This document shows positions 1 through 7,986 of a stretch of 42,698 nt of DNA, one piece after another (the first letter of the stretch is position 1; every line of letters begins with the position of its first letter). Made by a program: the position numbers and the translations under genes. The notes beneath the pieces were generated by a model, which had not been told where the DNA came from, ran no database searches, and saw only the letters and a program-made list of their open reading frames with translations. Origin of the DNA: Aequitasia blattaphilus (GTDB lineage: Bacteria; Bacillota; Clostridia; Lachnospirales; Lachnospiraceae); NCBI RefSeq assembly GCF_024721305.1, contig NZ_JAMXOD010000021.1, forward strand, positions 1-42,698, written 5' to 3'.

Positions 1-86
1 TATTTAAGGTCTTTCAGGGTTGTTGTCTATTGTTTAATTATCAAGGTTCTGTTGTTCTTTTTTGCTGTTTACTCGTTCGAGTCAGC
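1..86 (-). other. Putative rRNA operon leader (pre-16S)
   Basis: Transcribed leftwards off the window edge from the strong promoter just upstream. It contains no ORF. The minus-strand text includes ACCTTGATAATTAAACAAT, a type of sequence I associate with rRNA leaders and spacers in Clostridia, and a short ACTCG/CGAGT hairpin. The 16S gene itself would lie outside the window, so this assignment is an inference. Confidence 0.4.
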
Positions 87-92
87 TCAACC

Positions 93-122
93 ATAATATC
101 ATCCTCTTCGTTTAATTGTCAA
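93..122 (-). promoter_or_regulatory. Strong sigma-A promoter, probably rRNA operon
   Basis: On the minus strand a perfect -35 TTGACA (117-122) is followed by an 18-bp spacer and the -10 TATTAT (93-98). Transcription would start near 86 and run off the left edge. The strength and the leader-like sequence downstream suggest an rRNA promoter. Confidence 0.65.
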
Positions 123-229
123 GGGATTTTTTGAAATATTTTTAGGAATTTTTCAACTTCCTTTTCGCATACTAGATATGCCTGTTTTTTCATCCTCTAA
201 ACACTAAATTTAGATTTCAATATTACGAA

Positions 230-319
230 CGGAGAAGGAGGGATTTGAACCCTCGCGCCGCTATTAACGACCTACTCCCTTTCCAGGGGAGCCCCTTCGG
301 CCAGCTTGGGTACTTCTCC
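230..319 (-). tRNA. tRNA-Ser(GGA)
   Basis: The minus strand folds as a class II tRNA. The acceptor GGAGAAG pairs with CTTCTCC, the discriminator is G, the variable arm is long, and the T-arm is GAGGG-TTCAAAT-CCCTC. The anticodon stem CTCCC/GGGAG encloses the loop CTGGAAA, giving anticodon GGA (Ser codons UCC/UCU). CCA is not encoded. A promoter lies just upstream. Confidence 0.95.
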
Positions 320-333
320 AAAGTCCATGAATT

Positions 334-362
334 AATATACACGATTGTTAGGTGCTTGTCCA
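334..362 (-). promoter_or_regulatory. Promoter for tRNA-Ser(GGA)
   Basis: Minus strand: -35 TGGACA (357-362), 17-bp spacer, -10 TATATT (334-339). It sits about 15 bp before the mature tRNA 5' end. Confidence 0.6.
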
Positions 363-414
363 GTACTTTTTTGAAATACTCTCTTCCTACATATATACAC
401 CTTCCTATCTTCAC

Positions 415-451
415 AAAAAAAGACCTTCCAGCAACATGTCTCGAAGGTCTT
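415..451 (-). terminator. Rho-independent terminator of the DivIVA-like pair
   Basis: Minus strand: AAGACCTTC (443-451) pairs with GAAGGTCTT (420-428), followed by a T-run (RC of the A-run at 415-421). It lies just after the stop of the coiled-coil gene at 458. Confidence 0.85.
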
Positions 452-457
452 CTCAAT

Positions 458-973
458 CTAAATCGCAACTTTATTACTAGATTCATTTTTACTCTCAGAT
501 TCTTCCCGGCTCTCACCTAGTTGATTTATCACACTGTTCAAAATTTTCTCCGCCTCTCTCTGGAGATTTTGAATCGTGGCGAGATTAAGCTTTTGAATTT
601 TCTTTGCCTCTGCCTGAGCTTCACTGATGATTTTTTCTCTTCTGCGCATTGCTTGAGCAATAATCTCCTCTGCTTCACGCTTTTTCCTTTGCTCTAGTCC
701 TTTATTAACGTTAATATAATCCTCAGCAGCTTTTTGTGCGGCCTCTAAAACCCCATTAACCTTTACAGAGAATTCAGCTAAATTACCGGATTCTTTCCAA
801 TGTTTTCTCAGCTTCTCCATTTCCATGTCTTTCTCCAGGATTTCAGCTTCTGATTCTTTCACCTTCTTTTCCAGTTGCATGTTTTCTTTTCTTAACTTAT
901 GATTTTCTTCTTCAACAGCTCTGATAATATCCAGAAGTTCTTCTTTCCCTTTATCTTTTAGACTGAAACTCAT
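458..973 (-). CDS. DivIVA-like coiled-coil protein (second of a tandem pair)
   Basis: 171 aa, almost wholly charged heptad-like sequence with no membrane segment or signal peptide, so a cytoplasmic coiled coil. Residues about 10-60 form one coil. A conserved block follows (W-K-E-S-G-x-L-A-x-F, then VLEAAQKAAEDY), then an Ala/Glu-rich coil of the kind seen after the DivIVA N-terminal domain. It is clearly related to the gene immediately upstream (shared KEELL, W-x-E-x-G-x-LA and VLE-x-x-Q-x-AA motifs). The start is ATG with SD GAGGA, 2 nt after the upstream stop, so the two are translationally coupled. Known relatives organise cell poles or division. That role is inferred here; a generic coiled-coil scaffold is the alternative. 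Confidence 0.7.
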   Translation of the reverse strand: MSFSLKDKGKEELLDIIRAVEEENHKLRKENMQLEKKVKESEAEILEKDMEMEKLRKHWKESGNLAEFSVKVNGVLEAAQKAAEDYINVNKGLEQRKKREAEEIIAQAMRRREKIISEAQAEAKKIQKLNLATIQNLQREAEKILNSVINQLGESREESESKNESSNKVAI

Positions 974-975
974 AA

Positions 976-1464
976 TTACTCATCCTCTTCCTTTGACTCC
1001 TCTGTATCACCTTTATAATCCTTCTTGAAATCTGTCAGCAAACGATCCACCTCGGATTGTAAAGTGCTAAGCACAGTATGACTGGAAGCCTTAATTTGAC
1101 TTGCTTCTTGCTTCGCACTTGTCAGCAATGTATCCACTCTATTCTGTGCATTCGCAATCAGCTCCTCTGCTTCTTTCTCTTTTTGAGTTTTTACCTTTTT
1201 AATACTTTCTAAATATATATCTGCTGCTTGTTGTGTTGATTCCAGCACCTTGTTAATCTTGATTGCATAATCTGCAAGACTTCCTGCTTCTTCCCACTTT
1301 TTTTCATCATTTTTTATTTCGTTTTCTAACTGCGCTATTTTCTTTTCATATACAGCAATTCTCTCAACAAAACTTTGGTTTTCTTCCTGTAAATCTACAA
1401 CTCTTTGAAGAAGTTCTTTCTTACCTTCTCTCTTTAACTCATCATAATTTAATACCTCGCCCAT
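976..1464 (-). CDS. DivIVA-like coiled-coil protein (first of a tandem pair)
   Basis: 162 aa from the chosen ATG, which has SD GGAGGG (1471-1477) at good spacing. An in-frame ATG seven codons upstream (1485) has no SD. The protein is a charged coiled coil: an N-terminal coil with KKELLQRVVDLQEEN, a central block W-E-E-A-G-S-L-A-D-Y-A with VLESTQQAADIY, a C-terminal coil, and a very acidic tail (EESKEEDE). The same order of motifs in the downstream gene points to tandem duplication. Cytoplasmic. It probably scaffolds division or cell-wall proteins, inferred from DivIVA-like character only. Confidence 0.7.
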   Translation of the reverse strand: MGEVLNYDELKREGKKELLQRVVDLQEENQSFVERIAVYEKKIAQLENEIKNDEKKWEEAGSLADYAIKINKVLESTQQAADIYLESIKKVKTQKEKEAEELIANAQNRVDTLLTSAKQEASQIKASSHTVLSTLQSEVDRLLTDFKKDYKGDTEESKEEDE

Positions 1465-1523
1465 AGGTATTCCCTCCACCTTCATATCTTTTTTGACATT
1501 TTTGACATTCTTCTCTTTTCTAC

Positions 1524-1553
1524 GTTATAACACGCAAAAAGTAGCCACGTCAA
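1524..1553 (-). promoter_or_regulatory. Extended -10 promoter for the DivIVA-like pair
   Basis: Minus strand: TTGACG (1548-1553), 18-bp spacer, TATAAC (1524-1529) preceded by TG one base upstream. It fits transcription of the two coiled-coil genes and is divergent from the DAHP synthase promoter. Confidence 0.65.
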
Positions 1554-1606
1554 ATTAAGAAAGGCTAAATATTATTAACTCTATTTTATAATTATGTTTA
1601 CCTTTT

Positions 1607-1635
1607 TTGATTCATAAAATGAAGTGTGTTAGAAT
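1607..1635 (+). promoter_or_regulatory. Promoter for DAHP synthase gene
   Basis: TTGATT (1607-1612), 17-bp spacer, TAGAAT (1630-1635). The leader of about 45 nt to the ATG is too short for a T-box or attenuator, and no terminator hairpin is visible in it. Confidence 0.7.
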
Positions 1636-1686
1636 GTAACAAGATTTAAACACAAGTAACATCTTAAAAGAAAGAAGGTAAAATAA

Positions 1687-2718
1687 ATGGGCATAAAATC
1701 CAATAAGGAGCTCCCACAACCTACAGTTTTGAAGGAAGCATTCCCTTTGTCTCAAACAGAACAAACAATTATCCGCACACGAATCCAGGAAATAAAAGAT
1801 GTTTTTACTGGTAAATCCAAGAAATTCATCGTTGTGATTGGCCCTTGTTCTGCAGACAACGAAGATTCTGTCTGCGAATACGTCGCCCGCTTAGCAAGAG
1901 TAAACGAAAAGGTCAAAGACAAACTTGTTTTGATTCCACGTGTTTATACCAATAAGCCTCGAACCAATGGTTCTGGTTACAAAGGAATGTTACATCAGCC
2001 AGATCCAGAGAAAGCTCCTGACTTATACGAAGGAATTATCGCCATACGAAAAATGCATTTACGTACTATCAAAGAAAGCGGTCTTCCTGCTGCTGACGAA
2101 ATGCTCTATCCTGAAAACCGTCCTTATCTGGATGATTTATTAGTTTACGAAGCTGTTGGCGCTCGCTCTGTCGAAAATCAACAGCACCGCTTAACTGCCA
2201 GTGGTATGGACATCCCAGTTGGTATGAAGAATCCAACCAGCGGTGACTATACCGTAATGCTTAACTCAATCACAGCAGCTCAGCACGGTCATCGTTTCAT
2301 TTATCGTGGATATGATGTTACAACCGACGGCAACCCTTATGCACATGCAATCTTACGTGGTGCAGTTAATAAGTACGGAGTGAGTGTACCAAACTACCAT
2401 TATGAGGATTTGATGCGATTACTGAGTCAATATACCGAAAAGGACTACCAATACCCGGCTGCCATCATTGATGCCAACCATTACAATTCGAACAAACAGT
2501 TCAAGGAACAAATCCGTATCGTCAGCGAGGTACTTCATAGCCGTAATTATAACCCCGATTTGCAGAATCTAATCAAGGGCGTGATGATTGAGAGCTACCT
2601 CAGTGAAGGTTCACAGCCTATCAGCAGCAATTGTGTCTATGGAAAATCCATTACCGATCCTTGCCTTGGCTGGGAAGATACAGAGAGACTACTTTATGAA
2701 ATTGCAGAACGTTGTTAA
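1687..2718 (+). CDS. aroF/aroG/aroH-type: 3-deoxy-7-phosphoheptulonate synthase (type I DAHP synthase)
   Basis: 343 aa cytoplasmic enzyme joining phosphoenolpyruvate and erythrose-4-phosphate, the first step of the shikimate pathway. Hallmarks of the AroFGH class are visible: VVIGPCSADN near residue 55, the PEP-binding stretch R-V-Y-T-N-K-P-R-T with GYKGMLHQPD, KNPTSGDY, and DANHYNSNKQ near the C-terminus. The length suits this class (about 340-350). The ATG has SD AGAAGG (1673-1678). It stands alone between its own promoter and terminator, with no other aromatic-pathway genes nearby. The sequence does not show whether it is inhibited by Phe, Tyr or Trp, so no single isozyme symbol is justified. 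Confidence 0.95.
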   Translation: MGIKSNKELPQPTVLKEAFPLSQTEQTIIRTRIQEIKDVFTGKSKKFIVVIGPCSADNEDSVCEYVARLARVNEKVKDKLVLIPRVYTNKPRTNGSGYKGMLHQPDPEKAPDLYEGIIAIRKMHLRTIKESGLPAADEMLYPENRPYLDDLLVYEAVGARSVENQQHRLTASGMDIPVGMKNPTSGDYTVMLNSITAAQHGHRFIYRGYDVTTDGNPYAHAILRGAVNKYGVSVPNYHYEDLMRLLSQYTEKDYQYPAAIIDANHYNSNKQFKEQIRIVSEVLHSRNYNPDLQNLIKGVMIESYLSEGSQPISSNCVYGKSITDPCLGWEDTERLLYEIAERC

Positions 2719-2719
2719 A

Positions 2720-2752
2720 AAAAGCCTGGTGTTTTTCACCAGACTTTTTTTC
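2720..2752. terminator. Bidirectional terminator
   Basis: Stem AGCCTGGTG / CACCAGaCT with a TTTTT loop, flanked by A-run and T-run. It serves the DAHP synthase gene on the plus strand and the zinc-ribbon gene converging from the right. Confidence 0.85.
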
Positions 2753-2760
2753 ATATAAGC

Positions 2761-3144
2761 TTATGTTCTTGTTATCTTTTTCTTGCCACAAATCGGACAT
2801 GTCACCTCTATCTTCCCCTTTTTCCGAGGAACTCTGATGGTTTTATGACACTGTCTGCAGCGAAAGAATTTATACTGTTTTCGTTGAATCCACCGATTTC
2901 GGACTCCACTCACCATTCTTAAATAGCCTTGATTTTCTGTATAACGCTTTGAAATGTTTTTAGAAAATATACGAAAGAATACGTATCCCATCCCAAAAAT
3001 GGTAATCAAATAAAGCAAATTACTTCTGGTTAATATTGACAATACATAAAACACCATTGCAAGTGCCATGCTTGCTTTTGACAAGGCGTCCGTTCCATTT
3101 CGACCCATCATGAATTGTTGCAGTTTATATGTCAGTTTATTCAA
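2761..3144 (-). CDS. Small membrane protein with C-terminal zinc ribbon
   Basis: 127 aa. Two adjacent hydrophobic segments (about residues 25-39 and 43-60) are followed by a basic linker and a C-terminal zinc ribbon with two C-x-x-C knuckles (CRQC near 95 and CPIC near 116). Start codon is TTG (3142-3144), chosen because SD AGGTGG lies 5 nt upstream and the frame has no better start. It has its own promoter and shares a terminator with the DAHP synthase gene. Similar proteins are common and uncharacterised in Lachnospiraceae; I cannot assign a function. The ribbon should face the cytoplasm if the basic linker does. Confidence 0.75.
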   Translation of the reverse strand: MNKLTYKLQQFMMGRNGTDALSKASMALAMVFYVLSILTRSNLLYLITIFGMGYVFFRIFSKNISKRYTENQGYLRMVSGVRNRWIQRKQYKFFRCRQCHKTIRVPRKKGKIEVTCPICGKKKITRT

Positions 3145-3171
3145 AATACCACCTCACACTTTCTAATATTC

Positions 3172-3200
3172 AGAATAGTATTTTGAGAGTCGTAAGTCAA
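3172..3200 (-). promoter_or_regulatory. Promoter for zinc-ribbon gene
   Basis: Minus strand: TTGACT (3195-3200), 17-bp spacer, TATTCT (3172-3177), about 28 bp before the TTG start codon. No terminator for the GH42 operon is visible between 3200 and 3254. Confidence 0.65.
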
Positions 3201-3254
3201 TCCATTTAACCATAAGTTCATGTTATTTTCATTCTTTTATCACAATTCCAAACA

Positions 3255-5258
3255 TTACCTCTTGATAACCACCGTTTCATACCCTTTGATTTCCGTTATG
3301 CTTTCACCTAAAAGAAGTTCCCCCTCAAGTTTTAACCGGCTAATATCCTGCTCTTCTTTACTGTAATTCTGCACAAATACGTATTCAGTACCTTCTTTCA
3401 CACGAGAATCTACCGTAATTTCTTCCGGGATTTTTCCATCCACCAATCTCTTTATCTTCTTTTCTTCTATAATATAATCGAATAAATCATCATAAAAGTT
3501 TTCTGCAACATCAGCCGCAACATAATATGCTTGTCCTTGTCCGTAATCATTTCGAGTTACAGCCGCCTCACCTTGATAGAAGTCGTCCTGGTAGTTCATG
3601 AGAATCTCCGCACTTCCTACCTCCACTAACTCGCACAAACGCTTGCATTGATATGTTTTCTTGAAGATTCCGCCATTTATTGGTTGAAACCAATTTTCTT
3701 CCCAATCGTAAAGGCCATCAATCTCCTTTCGCCGCACCCCCAGTACATCCGTTAACATATGAGGCCCATCTCCTAAATAGCACAAGTCATCCTCATCAAC
3801 CACGCCTGACCAATAGGTTTGGAGAATGGTACCTCCATTTTTGACATACTCTTCGATCTGTATGGCAAAGTGTTCCCGAAGCAAATAGAGCATCGGGAGC
3901 ACCACCAGCGAATACCCGGTGATGTCTCGGGAGCTACTGATAATATCTACATTTAAACCTTTCCCCTTTAATGAACGGTAAATTTTAAGAAGCAGCTCCA
4001 TATAACCCATACCTTGATTCCGCGGTCCTTTTGCATCCTCAATAGCCCACCTATTTTCCACATCGTAAACAAGGGCCACCTGGGCCACTGTTGTTCCCAT
4101 GCTAACTTGGCTAATATTCTCCAAATCTTGTCCAATCTTACAGACTTCCTTAAATACTCTCGTGTCATCTCTGCCAGAGTGATCAATGACCGCTCCATGA
4201 AATTTCTCAAAGCTCCCTCTGCTTTGACGCATTTGAAAATATAACACGCTATCAGCACCATGACCGATGCCTTGGAGGGATGCTGCCTCTAATAGTCCTG
4301 GTTTTTTTAACTTACTTACACTTTGCCAGTTGGTGCTTGTCGGACAGGATTCCATCAGCAGGAAGGGTTTATTTTTTAAGCTACGCATGTAATCATGCCA
4401 AAAGCCCGTATCGATTGCAACCTCAACATCTTCTCTTTTATGCCATAATGGGTAACTATCCCAGGAAACCATATCAATAGACTTGGCTAATTCATCATAG
4501 TTTACATCTGTAAAGCTATACATTAAATTTGTTGTCGTTGGAAGTGTACTGCCTCCTTTTTTTATTCCACGTATTTCATGTTCCATAAAGTCTTTCGTCT
4601 GACTTGTGACAAAACGGCGCCAGTTAAGGTTCAAACCGTGCAGACCCATTTCACCAATTGAAGATGGACTTTCAATCTGGTCAAAGTCTTGATACCTGTG
4701 ACTCCAAAAAGTCGTACACCATTGTTCATTCAATTTTTCGATCGACTGATACCGCTCTTTCAGCCAAGTACGAAAAGCATTCTGGCACAATTCACAGTGG
4801 CACTCACCCCCATATTCATTCGATATATGCCACATTTTAACTGCCGGATGCTGACCAAACTGTCTGCTCAAGGCTTCATTAATAGCTTCCACCTTTTCCC
4901 GATAAATTGGTGAAGTATAACAGTGATTGTGGCGTCCGCCAAACAAACTACGTCTTCTGTCCTCACCAACCCGCAGTACTTCCGGATATTTATCTGCCAG
5001 CCATTTAGGCCGCGCTCCCGAGGGCGTCGCTAAAATAACCCTAATTTCTTCTTGGTGCAAGGTGTTCATAATATTTTCCAGCCACCCAAAATCATAGTGT
5101 CCCTCCTCAGGTTCTAACACCGACCAGGAAAAAACACCTAGTGTCACTGTATTAATTTTCGCTTTTTTAAAAAGCTCCAAGTCTTTCTTTAGTATCTCTG
5201 GATGCTCTAACCATTGTTCCGGGTTATAATCGCCTCCATGTAGGAACTTTCTCTTCAT
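3255..5258 (-). CDS. Beta-galactosidase, glycoside hydrolase family 42
   Basis: About 667 aa, hydrolysing terminal beta-galactosides. No signal peptide, so intracellular, consistent with uptake by the linked transporter. The N-terminal TIM barrel holds the acid/base Glu in HISNEYGG (about residue 149) and the nucleophile Glu in LLMESCPT (about 304). A structural zinc site is complete: Cys near 114 (HCYTS) plus three Cys in ECHCELC. The trimerisation-like middle domain and short beta C-terminal domain follow. Two ATGs stand in tandem; the second is preferred because SD AGAGGA then lies 5 nt away. The start overlaps the lacI-family gene, so it is the last and coupled gene of the sugar operon. 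The natural substrate (lactose, galacto-oligosaccharide or galactan fragments) is not shown. Confidence 0.95.
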   Translation of the reverse strand: MKRKFLHGGDYNPEQWLEHPEILKKDLELFKKAKINTVTLGVFSWSVLEPEEGHYDFGWLENIMNTLHQEEIRVILATPSGARPKWLADKYPEVLRVGEDRRRSLFGGRHNHCYTSPIYREKVEAINEALSRQFGQHPAVKMWHISNEYGGECHCELCQNAFRTWLKERYQSIEKLNEQWCTTFWSHRYQDFDQIESPSSIGEMGLHGLNLNWRRFVTSQTKDFMEHEIRGIKKGGSTLPTTTNLMYSFTDVNYDELAKSIDMVSWDSYPLWHKREDVEVAIDTGFWHDYMRSLKNKPFLLMESCPTSTNWQSVSKLKKPGLLEAASLQGIGHGADSVLYFQMRQSRGSFEKFHGAVIDHSGRDDTRVFKEVCKIGQDLENISQVSMGTTVAQVALVYDVENRWAIEDAKGPRNQGMGYMELLLKIYRSLKGKGLNVDIISSSRDITGYSLVVLPMLYLLREHFAIQIEEYVKNGGTILQTYWSGVVDEDDLCYLGDGPHMLTDVLGVRRKEIDGLYDWEENWFQPINGGIFKKTYQCKRLCELVEVGSAEILMNYQDDFYQGEAAVTRNDYGQGQAYYVAADVAENFYDDLFDYIIEEKKIKRLVDGKIPEEITVDSRVKEGTEYVFVQNYSKEEQDISRLKLEGELLLGESITEIKGYETVVIKR

Positions 5259-6258
5259 CATTATCCTCTTTTCTACTCTTTTTATTGGACTTTCTTAAAA
5301 TTACTTCATAGCCTAACTTTGTCCTTTTATTAACCGGCTTGTTATTGATAAGGTTAAACAACAGCTTCGCCGCCTCTAAGCCCAGCTCATTAGGATCATA
5401 GCGTAAGGAGAAGACACTAGTGCCATCAAATACCTCATCACCTGTATCATAAAGAGTGGCTACCGCCACCTGGGTTTCCTCCACCTCTCGCAGCTCCTTA
5501 AGAACACGGCTGCAAATATAATCATCCATACAAACAATACAATCTGCACCTTTACGAATCATCTGTTTCACCCCTTGATGAATCGCTATATCCGTCAAAG
5601 CATCCAAATAGATAATCGTATCATCCACCTGTTTTCCAGCAGCCTTTACACCATCCAGGAAACCTTCATACCTGTCCAGGGTCACTTGATGATTTCTATG
5701 TCCGCCGATAAGCCCAACCTTCTTCATCCCAACCATGTATAAGTAGGATGTCAGTTCTTTGCTTCCACTACGATTATCCGAATCAATTTGATAGACATCT
5801 TTATCCTCCACACTGCCTACCACTATGTAAGGAATGTCTTTCTTTTTCAAAAAGCGAATCCCCCGATCATCTACCAGTGCTCTGGTAAGAATAATTCCAT
5901 CTACCTTCTTATCTTTTATCAGACGTTCTAAAGGCTGTATTTTGTCATTATCGATACCTACAACCAGGACATTATATTCAACCGATTGAGCAAAATCACA
6001 TGCTCCCAGGAGACATCTCTGAAAAAAAGGCAGGTGAATGGCATCCGAAAAAGTAGGAATCGCAACACCGATATTATAGGTTTTCCGTTTCGCCTTTGGT
6101 GATTTTAAAAGCTCACTTTCGGGTTCATGACTTTCAATATAATCATATACCCGCCTTTTCGTCGCTTCACCAATTCTTCCTTTTCCTGACAATGCACGTG
6201 ATACCGTGCTCTTGGATAGCCCTAAGGCCTCTGCAATTGTTACAATCGTCATCGCCAT
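5224..6258 (-). CDS. LacI-family transcriptional regulator
   Basis: 344 aa. The N-terminal helix-turn-helix (TIAEALGLSKSTVSRALSG) and hinge helix are typical of LacI/GalR proteins, followed by a periplasmic-binding-protein-like sugar sensor domain (NIGVAIP... through GTSVFSLRYD). The chosen ATG has SD GAGAGG upstream; the longer frame begins with a TTG that overlaps that SD. The gene lies between the permeases and the GH42 gene and overlaps the latter by 35 nt, so it is probably autoregulated with the operon. Its likely targets are the TGCGCA-centred sites at 9324-9339 and 9454-9473. The effector is presumably a galactoside, by context. Confidence 0.93.
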   Translation of the reverse strand: MAMTIVTIAEALGLSKSTVSRALSGKGRIGEATKRRVYDYIESHEPESELLKSPKAKRKTYNIGVAIPTFSDAIHLPFFQRCLLGACDFAQSVEYNVLVVGIDNDKIQPLERLIKDKKVDGIILTRALVDDRGIRFLKKKDIPYIVVGSVEDKDVYQIDSDNRSGSKELTSYLYMVGMKKVGLIGGHRNHQVTLDRYEGFLDGVKAAGKQVDDTIIYLDALTDIAIHQGVKQMIRKGADCIVCMDDYICSRVLKELREVEETQVAVATLYDTGDEVFDGTSVFSLRYDPNELGLEAAKLLFNLINNKPVNKRTKLGYEVILRKSNKKSRKEDNDEEKVPTWRRL

Positions 6259-6283
6259 ACACTTAACCTCTCTCAATACATTT

Positions 6284-7090
6284 CTATTTTACGGAGCCAG
6301 TAATTCCTTCTGCAAAACTCTTCTGCAAAACAAAGAAAACAATAATCGTAGGAATTGTACAAAGCAGAACTCCCAGCATAAGCGAACCGTAATCCGTCGT
6401 ATAACCAGCGGTTAAATTCGCAATCAACATTGGCATTGTCATACTACTGTCATCAGACATAATAACTTTTGGCCAAAGGTAATTATTCCAAGCATTCATA
6501 AAGGTAATAACCATCGCTGCTGCGTAAGTTGAGCGCATCGTTGGAATAAACATTTTGAAAAAAATGCCAATTTCATTTAAGCCATCAATCCTGGCTGCTT
6601 CAATAATATCATGAGGAAATGACCGTGCGCTTTGACGAAACATCATAATCAAAAACGGCGTGGAAATCGATGGCAGAATAAATCCTAAGGTTGTATTTAA
6701 TAAGCTGGCATTAGAAAACATCCGAAACAAAGGAATCATCGTTGCTGCAAACGGCACCATCATGGCCAAGAGGATAATTGACATTACAAAATCCTTACCT
6801 TTGTCATGATAAATTTCGAATCCGTACCCTGCAAGGGAACATATCACTAGGGATATTATCGTCAATACCACTGCATACTTAAAGGAGTTTAGCATGGATG
6901 ACACCACCGGTTGAGCTGCCATCAGCGTTTTTAAATTCTCCATAAGATATCCACCCGGGACCAAAGTTCCTCTCAGTACATCTGCACTTTTATTTGTGGC
7001 AGCAATCAACATCCAAAAAAGCGGGAAAACCGATACTGCCGAGGCTATTATTAAAAATATATATTGAAATGAATTTCTGAGCTTAGTCAC
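6284..7090 (-). CDS. Sugar ABC transporter permease (MalG type)
   Basis: About 268 aa inner-membrane permease of the CUT1 carbohydrate family with six predicted membrane segments. The EAA loop that contacts the ATPase is visible as EAARIDGLNEIGIFFKMFIP. The GTG at 7090 is chosen because SD AGGTGA lies 5 nt upstream; the longer frame starts at another GTG three codons earlier with poor spacing. It overlaps the end of the MalF-type gene, so translation is coupled. With its partner it should import a galactoside delivered by the lipoprotein. No ATPase gene is present in this operon. Confidence 0.92.
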   Translation of the reverse strand: MTKLRNSFQYIFLIIASAVSVFPLFWMLIAATNKSADVLRGTLVPGGYLMENLKTLMAAQPVVSSMLNSFKYAVVLTIISLVICSLAGYGFEIYHDKGKDFVMSIILLAMMVPFAATMIPLFRMFSNASLLNTTLGFILPSISTPFLIMMFRQSARSFPHDIIEAARIDGLNEIGIFFKMFIPTMRSTYAAAMVITFMNAWNNYLWPKVIMSDDSSMTMPMLIANLTAGYTTDYGSLMLGVLLCTIPTIIVFFVLQKSFAEGITGSVK

Positions 7091-7967
7091 GCTTATCACC
7101 TACCTTCATTTGTACTAACGCCAGTAACGCAACTAAAACCAAGATTAAAAAGGACATTGCTGCTGCGTAACCAAAATTTGGTACATATTTAAATGAGACA
7201 TTGTAGATATAGTGGGACATGGTAATGGTTGCATTGGCCGGTCCCCCACTCGTTAAATTCATCGATTCATCAAAGAGCTGAAGGGTTCCATTTGTAGACA
7301 TAATTGCCGTCAGCAGAATCATTGGCTTTAATAAGGGGATTGTAATGCTCCAGAATCTTTGGAAAGCCGTAGCCCCATCAATCATTGCCGCTTCATATAC
7401 GGAATACTCAATATTCTGAAGTCCCGATAAATAAAACACCATATTGTATCCCGTCCAGCGCCACAAAAGGGCGATAATTATAATAACCTTGGCGCTGGTA
7501 GGGTTCCCTAAAAAGTTATAACCTGTATTTAAAATTCCTAATTTAATCAGAACCGTATTGACAAATCCATCCACTGCGAAGAGAGAACGGAAGATAATCG
7601 CATAGGATACAAGGGAAGTAGCACAGGGCAAAAAGATAGCCGTTCTAAAAAATCCTTTAAACTTAAGATCCTTCTTATTCAAAACCGAAGCCAAAATCAG
7701 CGCTGTCACCAACATAATCGGTACTTGAAGAATAAGATAGAAAAATGTGTTTTTTATCGACTGAATAAACACTCCATCCTTAAACATTCTTACATAATTA
7801 CTTAGACCTACAAAGCTCAGTGCCGTGCCTTTTCCCGACTGAAAAGAAAGAATCATTGCCTGCACCATTGGCACAAAGCTCATGGCAACTATAAGAAGTG
7901 CTGCCGGAACAATAAAGGTCCATCCTGTCAAGTTATGACGCTTTGCTATTGACATTTTTCTCTTCAT
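7083..7967 (-). CDS. Sugar ABC transporter permease (MalF type)
   Basis: About 294 aa from the chosen ATG, which follows SD GAGGAG by 9 nt; an in-frame TTG at 8006 lies inside the upstream gene and has no SD. Six membrane helices are apparent, starting with GWTFIVPAALLIVAMSF, plus the EAA loop EAAMIDGATAFQRFWSITIP. It is the heterodimer partner of the MalG-type permease downstream. CUT1 family membership is clear; sugar specificity is inferred from the operon's GH42 gene. Confidence 0.92.
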   Translation of the reverse strand: MKRKMSIAKRHNLTGWTFIVPAALLIVAMSFVPMVQAMILSFQSGKGTALSFVGLSNYVRMFKDGVFIQSIKNTFFYLILQVPIMLVTALILASVLNKKDLKFKGFFRTAIFLPCATSLVSYAIIFRSLFAVDGFVNTVLIKLGILNTGYNFLGNPTSAKVIIIIALLWRWTGYNMVFYLSGLQNIEYSVYEAAMIDGATAFQRFWSITIPLLKPMILLTAIMSTNGTLQLFDESMNLTSGGPANATITMSHYIYNVSFKYVPNFGYAAAMSFLILVLVALLALVQMKVGDKRD

Positions 7968-7986
7968 TTTTCTCATCTCCTCAGAC

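Noticed and set aside
223-520. ORFs of 91-97 aa on both strands
   Set aside because: They run through tRNA-Ser(GGA) and the terminator at 415-451, with no SD or recognisable family.
1636-1686. T-box or attenuator before the DAHP synthase gene
   Set aside because: Only about 45 nt separate the start point from the ATG; no T-box sequence or terminator hairpin is visible.
3968-4913. Several 60-97 aa ORFs opposite or inside the GH42 gene
   Set aside because: They are shadows of a gene with complete family motifs and lack ribosome sites.
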